A stretch of DNA of 64,000 nucleotides from Winogradskyella vidalii. GTDB lineage: Bacteria; Bacteroidota; Bacteroidia; Flavobacteriales; Flavobacteriaceae. Position numbers and translations under genes: made by a program. Where the stretch lies: contig NZ_JABFDG010000001.1 in the NCBI RefSeq assembly GCF_013403955.1, positions 1,528,406-1,592,405 on the forward strand. Direction: 5' to 3'. Numbering within the stretch: position 1 is the stretch's first letter; each line of letters opens with the position of its first letter. This document shows positions 17,670 to 28,774 of this stretch, in pieces. The notes under the pieces were generated by a model. The model was not told the DNA's origin. It saw only the letters and a program-made list of their open reading frames with translations, and did not search any database.

Positions 17670-20219
17670 TTATGATTCCGTAGTCTTAGTTGACGATTTA
17701 ATTTCAACATTTAACGTCTTATTCTCTTCATCTAAGTCCATTAAAATAGTATCACCTTCATGGATTTTAGAGTTAATAATTTCTTCGGCTAACGCATCTT
17801 CTACATACTTCTGAATTGCTCTATTTAGTGGTCTTGCACCATATTGCTTGTCAAATCCTTTTTCAGCAATATAGTTTTTTGCTTTTTCAGTTAATTCAAG
17901 TCCATAACCTAAATCTTTAATTCTATCAATAAGCTTCACAAGTTCAATATCAATGATTTTACTAATATCAGCTTGTTCTAGTGCGTTGAATACAACAACA
18001 TCGTCAATTCTGTTTAAAAACTCAGGAGCAAATGCTTTTTTAAGTGCATTTTCAATAACTCCTTTTGCGTAATCGGATTCTTGAGCTGTTTTAGCAGACG
18101 TGCCAAAACCAACACCAGTTCCAAAGTCTTTTAATTTTCGGGCGCCAATATTAGAGGTCATTATAATGATTGCATTTCTAAAATCAATTTTTCTACCTAA
18201 GCTATCTGTTAGGTAACCGTCGTCTAAAACTTGCAATAACATATTAAAGACATCAGGATGGGCTTTTTCAATTTCATCTAAAAGCACTACAGCATAAGGC
18301 TTGCGTCTAATTTTTTCGGTAAGCTGACCGCCTTCTTCATAACCAACATATCCTGGAGGTGCTCCAACTAAACGTGAAATTGCGAATTTTTCCATGTATT
18401 CGCTCATATCAATTCTAACTAAAGCATCATCACTGTCAAAGAGCTCGCGAGCTAAAACTTTAGCGAGTTGTGTTTTACCAACACCTGTTTGGCCTAAAAA
18501 TATAAATGAACCTATAGGTTTGTTTGGATCTTTAAGTCCGGCTCTATTTCTCTGAATTGCTTTTACAACCTTAGCAACAGCTTGATCTTGACCAATAACT
18601 TTACCTTTAATTAATTCCGGTAATTTTGATAATTTGTTGATTTCTGTTTGTGCTATTTTATTAACAGGAATTCCTGTCATCATAGACACTACGTCAGCAA
18701 CGTTATCTTCGGTAACAATTTCTTTGTGTAGTTTCGTTTCTTCTTCCCATTTTTCTTGAGCTGTAGAAAGTTCTTTTTCTAATCGTTTTTCATCATCTCT
18801 GAGCTTTGCCGCTTCTTCATATTTCTGCTTTTTAACGACGCTGTTTTTGGTTTCTTTGACCTCTTCTAGTTTCTTTTCTAATTCTAGAATTTGTTTTGGG
18901 ACATCAATGTTTGTAATATGAACACGAGAGCCAGCTTCATCTAAAGCATCAATAGCTTTGTCTGGTAAAAAACGCTCTGTCATATAGCGATTGGTTAGCT
19001 TAACGCAAGCTTCAATGGCTTCAGGTGTATAGTTAACATTGTGGTGTTCTTCATATTTACTTTTAATATTATTGAGTATTTCAATCGTTTCATCAACAGA
19101 AGTTGGCTCAACAATAACTTTCTGAAAACGACGCTCTAAGGCACCATCCTTCTCAATATACTGTCTATATTCATCTAAGGTAGTCGCACCAATACATTGT
19201 ATTTCGCCTCTTGCTAAAGCAGGTTTAAACATGTTTGAGGCATCTAAGCTTCCGGTGGCACCGCCAGCACCAACGATAGTGTGAATTTCATCTATAAATA
19301 GAATAATATCGTCATTCTTTTCAAGCTCATTCATAACAGCTTTCATACGCTCTTCAAACTGACCTCTATATTTAGTACCAGCGACTAAACTTGCTAAATC
19401 TAAAGTAACGACACGCTTATTAAATAAGGTACGAGAAACCTTTCGTTTAACGATACGTAAGGCAAGTCCTTCGGCTATGGCAGATTTACCAACACCAGGT
19501 TCTCCAATTAATAAAGGGTTGTTTTTCTTTCTTCGACTCAAAATTTGAGACACACGTTCTATTTCTTTTTCTCGTCCTACAACAGGGTCTAATTTGTTTT
19601 CTTCTGCTAATACAGTTAAGTCTCTTCCAAAATTATCTAAAACAGGCGTTTTAGATTTTTTGTTTGTTTTACTCGCTTGTCCACCAAATGGGTTTTGCTT
19701 AGCATCGCCATCTTCAGCCATATCATCTTCAGAAAATGATTCTGCTTTTGGGGTTTCTAAATAATCATCTTCGCTAGTTGCCATAGATTTAAATTCTTCT
19801 TTTACGTTATCATAATCTACTTTTAGCTTGTTTAAGAGCTTTGTGGTAGGGTCATTTTCATTTCTTAAGATGCACAATAATAAATGTGCTGTGTTTATTG
19901 AGGTGCTTTGAAACAATTTTGCTTCTAAAAATGTTGTTTTTAATGCACGTTCTGCTTGCCTCGTTAAATGCAAATTCTTTTTTTCGTTAGAGGTCGTTGT
20001 GATATTTGGATTTGCCGGACTTAAAATCTCAACCTTACGTCTTAGGTGGTTAAGATCAATGTCTAGTGCACTTAAAATATCAATCGCTTTACCGTTGCCA
20101 TCTCTTAATAGACCAAGCATTAAATGCTCAGTACCTATAAAATCATGACCTAAACGCAAAGCTTCTTCTTTGCTATAAGCAATAACATCTTTAACTCTTG
20201 GGGAAAAATTATCATCCAT
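17670..20219 (-). CDS. clpC: ATP-dependent Clp protease ATP-binding subunit ClpC
   Basis: An 849-residue Hsp100 unfoldase that feeds proteins to ClpP. The double Clp-N repeat (residues 1-150) begins [22 protein letters not shown] low-complexity acidic linker (150-190) follows. The first AAA+ module has GEPGVGKSA and [13 protein letters not shown]. The middle UVR-like segment has [18 protein letters not shown], and the second AAA+ module has [12 protein letters not shown] and the C-terminal D2 domain. Length is typical of flavobacterial ClpC. The gene is divergent from gyrA with a 425-bp spacer, a common flavobacterial arrangement. A final acidic/Ser tail ([10 protein letters not shown]) is unremarkable. 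Confidence 0.95.
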   Translation of the reverse strand: MDDNFSPRVKDVIAYSKEEALRLGHDFIGTEHLMLGLLRDGNGKAIDILSALDIDLNHLRRKVEILSPANPNITTTSNEKKNLHLTRQAERALKTTFLEAKLFQSTSINTAHLLLCILRNENDPTTKLLNKLKVDYDNVKEEFKSMATSEDDYLETPKAESFSEDDMAEDGDAKQNPFGGQASKTNKKSKTPVLDNFGRDLTVLAEENKLDPVVGREKEIERVSQILSRRKKNNPLLIGEPGVGKSAIAEGLALRIVKRKVSRTLFNKRVVTLDLASLVAGTKYRGQFEERMKAVMNELEKNDDIILFIDEIHTIVGAGGATGSLDASNMFKPALARGEIQCIGATTLDEYRQYIEKDGALERRFQKVIVEPTSVDETIEILNNIKSKYEEHHNVNYTPEAIEACVKLTNRYMTERFLPDKAIDALDEAGSRVHITNIDVPKQILELEKKLEEVKETKNSVVKKQKYEEAAKLRDDEKRLEKELSTAQEKWEEETKLHKEIVTEDNVADVVSMMTGIPVNKIAQTEINKLSKLPELIKGKVIGQDQAVAKVVKAIQRNRAGLKDPNKPIGSFIFLGQTGVGKTQLAKVLARELFDSDDALVRIDMSEYMEKFAISRLVGAPPGYVGYEEGGQLTEKIRRKPYAVVLLDEIEKAHPDVFNMLLQVLDDGYLTDSLGRKIDFRNAIIIMTSNIGARKLKDFGTGVGFGTSAKTAQESDYAKGVIENALKKAFAPEFLNRIDDVVVFNALEQADISKIIDIELVKLIDRIKDLGYGLELTEKAKNYIAEKGFDKQYGARPLNRAIQKYVEDALAEEIINSKIHEGDTILMDLDEENKTLNVEIKSSTKTTES

Positions 20220-20644
20220 ATTATATTCCTTTCTGCTTTAAAAATAATAAAAACATATTGACTATAGGTCAAAAACTGTACCTAAACCCAATGAATTTTA
20301 AAATAGGCCTTAAAAAAATGAATTATTTGTAACTTGTATGCTGTAGAAAGTATAATCAAAACTTGAGTGTTACCGATTTGTTTTCTAGTGAAATACGCGT
20401 GCAATAAAAACGAATTTTAAAGCTTGTTATAAGGTTTCTTAGACCTCTAGTATAAGTTGTAAACGAAGAGAGTGAAAAAGCATTTTATATCAAAGCAAAT
20501 ATGCAGATACTTATTAACGAAAAAGATATCACATATTGTTAATAAAAAATCCCAAAAATGATAAGGTCTTTGGCTATAAACAGTCGTATTTTGGTTATAT
20601 TAGCATGTTATGAAAACTTACAAAAACACTAATTAATTTTATAT
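20220..20644. other. clpC-gyrA divergent intergenic region
   Basis: The 425 bp must hold both promoters. I see no exact TAnnTTTG box on either strand and no strong hairpin. TATGTTTT (minus strand, near 20,255) is one base off. No open frame of note is present. Confidence 0.4.
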
Positions 20645-23182
20645 ATGGCAGAAGGAGAAAAACTCATTCCAATTAACATTGAAGATGAAATGAAATCGGC
20701 TTACATTGACTATTCAATGTCAGTCATTGTGTCACGTGCGTTACCAGATGTAAGAGATGGTTTAAAACCAGTACATAGACGTGTACTTTATGGTATGCAT
20801 GAGCTAGGTATTAGGGCAAATTCGGCACATAAAAAATCAGCAAGAATAGTCGGTGAAGTTTTAGGTAAATATCACCCACACGGTGATACATCTGTATATG
20901 ATGCTATGGTACGTATGGCTCAAGAATGGAGTCTGCGCTATATGCTCGTTGATGGCCAAGGTAACTTTGGGTCAGTAGATGGTGATAGTCCTGCTGCAAT
21001 GCGTTATACAGAAGCAAGAATGCGAAAGATATCTGAAGATATGTTGGCAGATATTGATAAAGAAACTGTGGATCATAAATTAAACTTTGATGACACGCTC
21101 GAAGAACCTACTGTATTACCAACACGTATTCCAGGTCTTTTAGTAAATGGTGCATCGGGTATTGCTGTAGGTATGGCAACGAATATGCCTCCTCACAACT
21201 TAACAGAGGTTGTTAATGGTACTATTGCTTACATTGATAATAACGATATTGAAATAGACGAATTAATTCAACATGTTAAAGCGCCAGATTTTCCAACTGG
21301 AGGAACAATTTATGGGTATGACGGTGTTAAGGAAGCTTTTCATACCGGTCGTGGACGTATTGTAATGCGTGGAAAAGCGGTCATAGAAGAAGTTCAAGGT
21401 AGAGAATGTATTATTGTGACTGAAATTCCTTACCAAGTTAACAAAGCAGATATGATTAAAAAGACTGCTGATCTTGTTAATGACAAGAAAATGGAAGGTA
21501 TTGCTTCTATTCGTGATGAATCGGATAGAAAGGGGATGCGTATTGTTTATGTTTTAAAACGTGATGCTATTCCTAATATCGTACTTAATAAATTATACAA
21601 ATACACTGCTTTACAAACGTCTTTTAGTGTTAATAATATTGCATTAGTTGATGGGCGTCCACAATTATTAAATCTTAAAGACTTAATTCATTATTTCGTT
21701 GAGCATAGACATGAAGTTGTTGTAAGACGTACCACATACGAATTACGTAAAGCCGAAGAACGCGCTCATATTTTAGAAGGTTTAATTATAGCTTCTGATA
21801 ATATTGATGAAGTGATTAAAATTATTCGTGCTTCAAATAATGCAGAAGAAGCTCGTAATAACTTAATTGAGCGTTTTGAACTTTCAGAAATTCAGGCTAA
21901 GGCTATTGTTGAGATGCGTTTACGTCAATTAACAGGCTTAGAGCAAGATAAATTGCGTGCGGAGTATGAAGACATCATGAAAACAATTATTGACCTTAAA
22001 GACATTCTTGATAAAAAAGAGCGTCGAATGACTATTATTAAGGAAGAGTTAGAAGTTGTTAAAGATAAATATGGTGATGAGCGTCGTTCTGTAATCGAAT
22101 ATGCTGGAGGTGACTTAAGTATTGAAGATATGATTCCGGATGCGCAAGTTGTGATTACAATTTCTCATGCAGGTTACATTAAAAGAACCTTACTTTCAGA
22201 ATACAAAACACAACATAGAGGTGGTGTTGGCCAAAAAGCATCAACAACACGTAATGAAGATTTCTTAGAAGATTTATTTGTGGGTACCAACCACCAATAC
22301 ATGTTGTTCTTTACGCAAAAAGGAAAATGTTTCTGGATGCGTGTTTACGAAATTCCAGAAGGTAGTAAGACCTCTAAAGGTAGAGCCATTCAGAATTTAA
22401 TAAACATTGAGCAAGATGATAAGGTTATGGCCTTTATCTGTACGCAAGATTTAAAGGATGAAGCTTACATAAACAGTCATTATGTCATTATGGCAACTAA
22501 AAAAGGTCAGGTTAAGAAAACGGCTTTAGAGCAATATTCTAGACCACGATCTAACGGTATTAATGCGATAACGATTAAAGAAGACGATGTTTTATTAGAA
22601 GCAAAATTAACGACTGGCGAAAGTCAAGTTATGTTAGCTTTAAAATCTGGTAAAGCGATTCGTTTTGAAGAAGCTAAAACACGACCTATGGGTAGAAATG
22701 CTTCAGGTGTTCGTGGTATTCGTCTTCAAGATGAAAAAACAGACGAAGTTATTGGTATGGTTGCTGTAAATGATATGGAAAGTAATATCTTAGTAGTCTC
22801 TGAAAATGGTTACGGTAAGCGTTCTAGTTTAGAGGATTACAGAATTACTAACAGAGGTGGTAAAGGTGTTAAAACGATTTCAATTACTGAGAAAACAGGT
22901 AATTTAGTATCTATAAAGAATGTTACTGATGATGACGATTTAATGATTATTAATAAATCAGGAATTGCCATTCGTATGGGCGTCGCTGATTTACGTGTTA
23001 TGGGAAGAGCAACCCAAGGGGTTAAATTAATTAATCTTAAAGGTAACGATTCTATTGCAGCTGTAGCGAAAGTGATGAAAGACGAAGAGGAAGTAATTGA
23101 AGATATTGATGCCGAAATTTTAGATGCAGATCAAGCTCCAGAGGATGGCACGGCTATTGATAATACAGATAATGAAAACTAA
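20645..23182 (+). CDS. gyrA: DNA gyrase subunit A
   Basis: Breaks and rejoins DNA in the A2B2 gyrase that introduces negative supercoils. The 845-residue protein has the catalytic Tyr121 in MRYTEARM and the quinolone region [12 protein letters not shown], where the position matching E. coli Ser83 is Thr82. The C-terminal beta-pinwheel repeats ([13 protein letters not shown], then [13 protein letters not shown] and [16 protein letters not shown]) wrap DNA. The GyrA box reads QHRGGVG, a variant of the usual QRRGGKG. The acidic C-terminal tail is typical. A TPR protein gene follows after 37 bp and is probably cotranscribed. Confidence 0.97.
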   Translation: MAEGEKLIPINIEDEMKSAYIDYSMSVIVSRALPDVRDGLKPVHRRVLYGMHELGIRANSAHKKSARIVGEVLGKYHPHGDTSVYDAMVRMAQEWSLRYMLVDGQGNFGSVDGDSPAAMRYTEARMRKISEDMLADIDKETVDHKLNFDDTLEEPTVLPTRIPGLLVNGASGIAVGMATNMPPHNLTEVVNGTIAYIDNNDIEIDELIQHVKAPDFPTGGTIYGYDGVKEAFHTGRGRIVMRGKAVIEEVQGRECIIVTEIPYQVNKADMIKKTADLVNDKKMEGIASIRDESDRKGMRIVYVLKRDAIPNIVLNKLYKYTALQTSFSVNNIALVDGRPQLLNLKDLIHYFVEHRHEVVVRRTTYELRKAEERAHILEGLIIASDNIDEVIKIIRASNNAEEARNNLIERFELSEIQAKAIVEMRLRQLTGLEQDKLRAEYEDIMKTIIDLKDILDKKERRMTIIKEELEVVKDKYGDERRSVIEYAGGDLSIEDMIPDAQVVITISHAGYIKRTLLSEYKTQHRGGVGQKASTTRNEDFLEDLFVGTNHQYMLFFTQKGKCFWMRVYEIPEGSKTSKGRAIQNLINIEQDDKVMAFICTQDLKDEAYINSHYVIMATKKGQVKKTALEQYSRPRSNGINAITIKEDDVLLEAKLTTGESQVMLALKSGKAIRFEEAKTRPMGRNASGVRGIRLQDEKTDEVIGMVAVNDMESNILVVSENGYGKRSSLEDYRITNRGGKGVKTISITEKTGNLVSIKNVTDDDDLMIINKSGIAIRMGVADLRVMGRATQGVKLINLKGNDSIAAVAKVMKDEEEVIEDIDAEILDADQAPEDGTAIDNTDNEN

Positions 23183-23219
23183 AATAAACTATATTAACAA
23201 ATAAACTATTTATTACAAG

Positions 23220-24506
23220 ATGAAAAAATTACTGACATTAGTGCTAATCATGGCAATTTCGTCAATGACCTTTGCTCAAAAAAGTGAGGTAAGAGATATT
23301 GAAAAAGCACTTAAAGATTCAAATTTCGGAGATGCTAAATCTGCTGTAACAACTGCAGAAGCTTTAATTGGAAGTATGGATGATAAAACAAAAACTAAGT
23401 TTTATTATTTAAAAGCTCAAGCTTTATATGCTGAAGGTCAGGGTTCTGATGCTGATATTGATGAGGCTATTGCTAGTTTAGATCAATTAAAAACATTGGA
23501 ATCGGAAATAGGTAAAATGAGATATACTCAAGATGCCAATGAAATGACCTCTAAAATGGTAAATACATTTTTAACTAAAGCTAATGATGCATTTACTAAT
23601 AAAAATTATAAAACTGCAGCCAAAGGATTTGAAAAAGTATATAGAATGTCTCCTAAAGATACCTTGTACTTATATTACGCAGCTTCTTCTGCCGTATCTG
23701 AGCCTGATTATGATGCCGCTTTAGAATATTATATAGAGTTGAAAAACATAGGGTATAGTGGTGTGAAAATGAACTATATGGCAACTAACGTAGAAACTAA
23801 TGTTGTTGAGACGTTTGGAGATAAAACTTCTAGGGACTTATCTGTTAAAGCAAAAATGCATTCTGATCCTAAGGATGAAATGAGTCCATCAAAAACAGCT
23901 GAAATCGTAAAGAACATTGCTTTAATTTATGTGTCTCAAGGCGATAATGAAAAAGCTTTAGGTGCTATGGCAGATGCTAGAGCAGAAAACCCAGATGATA
24001 TTGGTTTATTATTGTCTGAAGCTAATGTCTACCTTAAAATGGGTAACAGAGAAAAGTTTAGAGACTTAATGGAGGAAGCTACAGAAAAAGACCCTGATAA
24101 TGCAGAGTTACAATACAATTTAGGAGTTTTAGCAGCTGAAGGTGGAAACGGTGATGCAGCTATTAAATATTACGAGAAAGCAATAGAAATTAATCCTAAC
24201 TACGTTGATGCTTATAATAATATTGCAGTAGTGATACTGGGAAAAGAAGCAGATATCGTTGAGGAAATGAATGGTTTAGGTACTAGTTCGGCTGATAACA
24301 AAAAATATGATGAACTTAAAGAACAACGTTCTCAACTTTATCACGATGCTATTCCTTATTTAGAGAAAGCTTTAGAGTTAAGAAGCAACAATATTGATGC
24401 TGCTAAAACTTTGATGAATATCTACAGTGTGTTAGGTGAAATGGATAAGTTTAACAAAATGAAAGAACAGATTGCAGAAATGGAATCTGCTGCAGCTGGG
24501 AATTAA
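23220..24506 (+). CDS. Exported TPR-repeat protein
   Basis: A 428-residue protein with a Sec signal (MKKLLTLVLIMAISSMTFAQ, cleavage after FAQ) and several tetratricopeptide units. Clear ones are NAFTNKNYKTAAKGFEKVYR-like around residue 125 and AELQYNLGVLAAEGG with AAIKYYEKAIEINPNYVDA around residues 295-330. TPRs bind partner proteins; this one probably acts in the periplasm or outer membrane. Adjacent placement behind gyrA is common in Flavobacteriaceae, but no specific function is known to me. It ends before a strong terminator. Confidence 0.85.
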   Translation: MKKLLTLVLIMAISSMTFAQKSEVRDIEKALKDSNFGDAKSAVTTAEALIGSMDDKTKTKFYYLKAQALYAEGQGSDADIDEAIASLDQLKTLESEIGKMRYTQDANEMTSKMVNTFLTKANDAFTNKNYKTAAKGFEKVYRMSPKDTLYLYYAASSAVSEPDYDAALEYYIELKNIGYSGVKMNYMATNVETNVVETFGDKTSRDLSVKAKMHSDPKDEMSPSKTAEIVKNIALIYVSQGDNEKALGAMADARAENPDDIGLLLSEANVYLKMGNREKFRDLMEEATEKDPDNAELQYNLGVLAAEGGNGDAAIKYYEKAIEINPNYVDAYNNIAVVILGKEADIVEEMNGLGTSSADNKKYDELKEQRSQLYHDAIPYLEKALELRSNNIDAAKTLMNIYSVLGEMDKFNKMKEQIAEMESAAAGN

Positions 24507-24525
24507 GAAAAACATAGATTGTATA

Positions 24526-24555
24526 AAAAAAAGCGACTTTTAAGTCGCTTTTTTT
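24526..24555 (+). terminator. Bidirectional terminator
   Basis: The stem (24526-24539 with 24542-24555; GC core GCGACT/AGTCGC) has flanking A and T tracts. It ends the gyrA-TPR transcript and overlaps the stop codon of the convergent NlpC/P60 gene. Confidence 0.88.
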
Positions 24556-25303
24556 ATACAATTTTTTTAATTACTCTTAGTTTATGAGTATGCATATTTT
24601 TATCCGTATTATAAATACCGCTATGATCTAAGCGATCAATTCTTACCTTACCATGGGCATGAATAATATAATTGTTCTCCATTATAATGCCCACATGTGT
24701 GATGTTACCTTCATTATTATCAAAAAAGGCTAAATCGCCTGGTTCGCTTTCTTCAATAAAACTCAAAGCTTCACCTTGAGTTGCTTGTTCAGAGGCATCT
24801 CTAAATAACTTGTAACCGTTAAGTTTATAAACCATTTGTGTAAAGCCTGAGCAGTCAATTCCAAAAGGAGTTTTTCCTCCCCATAAATAAGGAGCATTCA
24901 AAAATAAGAATGAGGATTTAACAATATTTTCCTTAGCACTTTTAGAAGATAATGCTTCACCGTCAAATTGATGGTCTAAAACTGTTAACCCATTTAAATC
25001 AGAACCTACAGGAATAGGGTAAAGGTGGTTTGATTTATCAGCTACAAATTCAATTAAATCCTTAGATAAATTAATGTCTGAAGACTTAAGTTGGTTGTAG
25101 TTGGCTTCATCAAGTTCTAAATACTGTTTGTTATCAATCCAGCCTTCATAATTGTCAAACGCAAAACGAATGCGACTCCATTTTTTTCGTTGCTCAAGCA
25201 CTTTAAAAAAATCGCCATACAGCGCCTGTGTTACCATTTCACTGGTATCATTAGGTTCTAATCGTATAGGTACAATGCCAAGATTGCAAATGCCGTATTG
25301 CAT
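24554..25303 (-). CDS. SH3-NlpC/P60 cell-wall peptidase (C40)
   Basis: A 249-residue peptidoglycan endopeptidase of the YkfC-like type. An N-terminal bacterial SH3 domain (residues 10-60: VPIRLEPNDTSEMV, then SRIRFAFDNYEGWID) precedes the C40 domain, whose catalytic Cys is in FGIDCSGFTQMVY and catalytic His in ITHVGIIMENN, followed by YIIHAHGKVRI. No signal peptide is visible, so it probably acts on muropeptides in the cytoplasm (recycling), as for YkfC. The thiolase gene precedes it by 9 bp on the same strand, so the two may be cotranscribed. Confidence 0.88.
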   Translation of the reverse strand: MQYGICNLGIVPIRLEPNDTSEMVTQALYGDFFKVLEQRKKWSRIRFAFDNYEGWIDNKQYLELDEANYNQLKSSDINLSKDLIEFVADKSNHLYPIPVGSDLNGLTVLDHQFDGEALSSKSAKENIVKSSFLFLNAPYLWGGKTPFGIDCSGFTQMVYKLNGYKLFRDASEQATQGEALSFIEESEPGDLAFFDNNEGNITHVGIIMENNYIIHAHGKVRIDRLDHSGIYNTDKNMHTHKLRVIKKIV

Positions 25304-25312
25304 AAGATAGGG

Positions 25313-26491
25313 TTAAACGCGTTCTAAAACCATTGCTGAAGCACCTCCACCACCATTACATATGGCAGCAGCTCCAAATTTAGCGTTATTTTGCTTTAAC
25401 ACATTAATTAAAGTGACTAATATTCTTACTCCAGAGCATCCAAGGGGATGGCCTAAAGAAACAGCACCTCCATTTACATTTACATTACTATCATCTAAGC
25501 CTAGAATTTTCATATTGGCTAATCCAACGACAGAAAAAGCTTCATTAAATTCAAAGAAATCTATTGCATCTATATCTAAGTTAGCTTTTGCTAATGCTTT
25601 TGGTAAAGCCTTAGCAGGAGCTGTTGTAAACCATTTAGGTTCTTGGGCTGCATCGGCATAACTTTTTATAACAGCGATAGGTTCTAAGCCTAATTCAGCT
25701 GCTTTTTCTCTGCTCATTAATACCATTGCTGCTGCACCGTCATTTATTGTAGATGCGTTTGCTGCAGTAACGGTACCATCTTTTGTAAAGGCAGGACGTA
25801 AAGCTGGAATTTTATCCATTCTTACATTAGTATATTCTTCATCTTTTACAACAACTAGAGCGTCACCACGTCGCTGAGGCACTTTAACAGGCGTTACTTC
25901 TTCGTTAAATTTACCTGTTTCCCAAGCGGCTTTAGAGCGTTCATAAGATTGAACAGCATAAGCATCTTGATCTTCTCGAGAAAATTTATATTCAGTTGCA
26001 CAAGCATCTGCACAAACGCCCATAGCATTATTGTCGTAAGCGTCAACTAAACCATCTTTTTGCATTCCGTCTTCTAGGGATGCAGGTCCAAATTTTGTAG
26101 CTGTTCTAGCATGATAATAATGTGGTATTAAGCTCATATTTTCCATGCCGCCTGCAACTACAATATCTGCATCGCCTAACTGTATTGCTTGAGCAGCTTG
26201 CATTACAGCCTTCATGCCAGAGGCACAAACTTTATTAATGGTTGTACAAGGTGTCGTGTTTGGTAGGCCAGCGTAAATCGCTGCTTGTCTAGCTGGTGCT
26301 TGTCCAGTGCCAGCTTGTACAACGTTACCCATGATGACTTCATCGACCAATTCAGGCTTTAAATTAGCCTTTTCTAAAGCTGCTTTAATTGCAGTGGCCC
26401 CTAATTGTGGTGCTGGTACTGTAGATAGGCTTCCTAAAAAACTACCAATTGGTGTTCTAACTGCTGAAACAATAACGACGTCCTTATTCAT
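25313..26491 (-). CDS. Acetyl-CoA C-acetyltransferase (thiolase)
   Basis: A 392-residue thiolase that condenses or splits acetoacetyl-CoA. The ATG at 26491 starts NKDVVIVSAVRTPIGSF, as in the family; the longer frame adds 12 residues. The nucleophilic Cys is in INKVCASGMKA (about residue 90), the histidine in FNEAFSVVGL, and the second Cys in AICNGGGGASAMV. The GHPLGCSG motif is intact. Start is divergent from the HD gene over 110 bp. It lies directly upstream of the NlpC/P60 gene without an evident metabolic link. Confidence 0.94.
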   Translation of the reverse strand: MNKDVVIVSAVRTPIGSFLGSLSTVPAPQLGATAIKAALEKANLKPELVDEVIMGNVVQAGTGQAPARQAAIYAGLPNTTPCTTINKVCASGMKAVMQAAQAIQLGDADIVVAGGMENMSLIPHYYHARTATKFGPASLEDGMQKDGLVDAYDNNAMGVCADACATEYKFSREDQDAYAVQSYERSKAAWETGKFNEEVTPVKVPQRRGDALVVVKDEEYTNVRMDKIPALRPAFTKDGTVTAANASTINDGAAAMVLMSREKAAELGLEPIAVIKSYADAAQEPKWFTTAPAKALPKALAKANLDIDAIDFFEFNEAFSVVGLANMKILGLDDSNVNVNGGAVSLGHPLGCSGVRILVTLINVLKQNNAKFGAAAICNGGGGASAMVLERV

Positions 26492-26586
26492 TGTGATTAT
26501 GTTTATATTCTCTGCGAAATTAAACATTTTTTAAGAGATTTTAGAATGTATTAATGATATTAGCAGTCTAAAATTTTAATATTTAC

Positions 26587-26594
26587 TACATTTG
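26587..26594 (+). promoter_or_regulatory. -7 promoter box for the HD phosphohydrolase gene
   Basis: TACATTTG is an exact TAnnTTTG match only 7 bp before the ATG at 26602. If used, the mRNA would carry almost no 5' leader. Confidence 0.5.
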
Positions 26595-26601
26595 ATTGTA
26601 T

Positions 26602-28653
26602 ATGAATGTATTCCTTAATAAGTGGTATAAGAATCATGCTTTAGTCTATAAGGTATTGCTATTCTTGTTGACCACACTGTTTATTGTTTACCTGTTTCCT
26701 AAAACAGGAAAGTTTAAGTATGCTTTTGAAAAAGGCAAGCCTTGGCAATCCGAAAATTTATACGCCCCTTTTAATTTTGCGATTAAGAAATCGCAAACTG
26801 AAATAGCTAAAGAAAAACAAGACATTGAAAGCCATAGCTCTTTATATTTTGAAGTTGCTTCAGGTGTTAAAGATGATGTACTGTTAGACTACACGATGCG
26901 CTATAACCAAGTGTTTAGAGATTCTAGTTCTACCAATAATGAAAAATCGGATTTATATAAGCATGGAAAAACAATAATTAATAAGCTTTACAAATCAGGT
27001 ATATTAGATTTAGATTATAATTATGACGATGATCGATCTGTAATTTTAACGATTTCTAACACCATTCAAAAAGAATTACAGTATGGCAACTTGTATGAGT
27101 TAAGTGAATGGCGGCAATTTGTAGAAAAAGATTTAGGAAACACTTTATCTGTTGATATTAAAAAAAGAATGCTATCTATCTTTTTTGATGTTATAAAAAC
27201 TAATGTTACACTAAATAAAAGTTTAAGTGATAAAGCACTAGAAGAAGACCTGTCTCGAATCTCATTAACGAGAGGGCATATTGAAAAAGATCAACTTATT
27301 GTCTCAAAAGGTCAGGTTGTTGAAGATAATCAGTTTGATGTATTAAGCTCTTTAAAATCCGAGTACGAATCTCAAGTATGGAACTCAGCTAATTATAATT
27401 GGGTGCTTGTGGCTTATACCTTATTAGTAGCACTAGCACTTTTGATGTTGTTATTATTTTTACGAAAATATAGATTAGACGTTTTTTTAAATAACACTAA
27501 AGTTACTTTTATATTTTTCAATATAGCATTAATGGTCTTGTTAACCACTTTGGTCATTAACTATAACTCGCAATATATTTATGTGGTACCCTTATGTATA
27601 CTACCATTAGTTTTAAAAGCGTTTTTTGATACGCGTTTAGGGTTGTTTGTACATGTACTTACGGTTTTACTTTTGGGCTTTATTGTGCCTAATAGTTATG
27701 AGTATATGTTTTTACAGATTATAGCAGGTATGGTGACTATATTAACGGTATCTGAATTATATAAAAGGGCAAATTTATTTATTTCAGTAGGACAAATTAC
27801 ATTTATATATATCATTGCTTATTTTGCCTTTTTTGTAATTCATGAAGGGCAATTAACAGGGTTAAAACTAGAGACCTTCGGCTTGTTTATTTTATGTGGT
27901 TTAGCAACTTTGTTTGTTCAACCTTTAATTTATATTTATGAAAAGGTTTTTGGCTTAGTCTCCGATGTATCACTGCTAGAACTCTCAGATACAAATACAA
28001 AACTGCTAAAAGAATTATCTAATAAAGCACCAGGTACATTTCACCATTCCTTAAACGTTGCGAATTTAGCAGAAGCTTCAGCAAACGAAATTGGAGCAAA
28101 TGCTATGTTGATTAGAGTAGGGGCACTGTATCATGATATTGGTAAGATGAATAACCCGACTTACTTCACAGAAAATCAAAGTACTGGGATTAATCCTCAT
28201 GATGAATTATCGAGTAGAGAGAGTGCCCAAATTATTATTGACCATACTATAAAAGGTATTGAAATTGCTAAAAAATATAATTTACCCGATCGTGTCATTG
28301 ATTTTATTAGAACACACCACGGGACTAGTGTCGTTTATTACTTTTATATGAAAGAGAAAGCGGTTAATGAAAACGTCGATATTTCAGACTTTATGTACCC
28401 AGGCCCAAAGCCTTTTAGCAAGGAAACTGCTATACTTATGATGTGTGATAGTGTAGAAGCTGCTTCAAAAAGTTTAAAGGAACCAACAAGTACTAAGATT
28501 AATGATTTTGTAGAGCGTATTATTGATAAGCAAATGGAAAGCGGACAGTTTTTAAATGCGAATATTACGTTTAAAGAAATTCAAGCTATAAAAAAGGTGC
28601 TTAAACGTAAACTAGCTAACATTTATCATTTAAGAATTGAGTACCCAGAATAG
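26602..28653 (+). CDS. 7TM receptor-like HD phosphohydrolase (PgpH type)
   Basis: A 683-residue inner-membrane protein of the 7TMR-HD family; PgpH of Listeria degrades cyclic di-AMP. One N-terminal membrane helix (VLLFLLTTLFIVYLF) is followed by an extracytoplasmic domain (residues 40-265), then about seven helices (270-465), then a cytoplasmic HD domain. The metal ligands lie in GTFHHSLNVANLAE, ALYHDIGKM and FIRTHHGT. The ATG at 26602 is chosen over a TTG two codons earlier. Predicted c-di-AMP hydrolysis is family knowledge, not shown here. A convergent terminator follows. Confidence 0.9.
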   Translation: MNVFLNKWYKNHALVYKVLLFLLTTLFIVYLFPKTGKFKYAFEKGKPWQSENLYAPFNFAIKKSQTEIAKEKQDIESHSSLYFEVASGVKDDVLLDYTMRYNQVFRDSSSTNNEKSDLYKHGKTIINKLYKSGILDLDYNYDDDRSVILTISNTIQKELQYGNLYELSEWRQFVEKDLGNTLSVDIKKRMLSIFFDVIKTNVTLNKSLSDKALEEDLSRISLTRGHIEKDQLIVSKGQVVEDNQFDVLSSLKSEYESQVWNSANYNWVLVAYTLLVALALLMLLLFLRKYRLDVFLNNTKVTFIFFNIALMVLLTTLVINYNSQYIYVVPLCILPLVLKAFFDTRLGLFVHVLTVLLLGFIVPNSYEYMFLQIIAGMVTILTVSELYKRANLFISVGQITFIYIIAYFAFFVIHEGQLTGLKLETFGLFILCGLATLFVQPLIYIYEKVFGLVSDVSLLELSDTNTKLLKELSNKAPGTFHHSLNVANLAEASANEIGANAMLIRVGALYHDIGKMNNPTYFTENQSTGINPHDELSSRESAQIIIDHTIKGIEIAKKYNLPDRVIDFIRTHHGTSVVYYFYMKEKAVNENVDISDFMYPGPKPFSKETAILMMCDSVEAASKSLKEPTSTKINDFVERIIDKQMESGQFLNANITFKEIQAIKKVLKRKLANIYHLRIEYPE

Positions 28654-28679
28654 AGGCTTTATTTAGGATTAAATAAGTT

Positions 28680-28712
28680 AAACCCATTCTAATTCAGATT
28701 TAGAATGGGTTT
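28680..28712. terminator. Bidirectional terminator between the HD and DTW genes
   Basis: A 12-bp perfect stem (28680-28691 with 28701-28712) and 9-nt loop is followed by a T-rich run on the plus strand. It separates convergent transcripts. Confidence 0.85.
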
Positions 28713-28774
28713 TTATTTACCTGAAAATAATCGTGTAAAATTATAACAGATTCAAACTATCCTACAGATGAATA

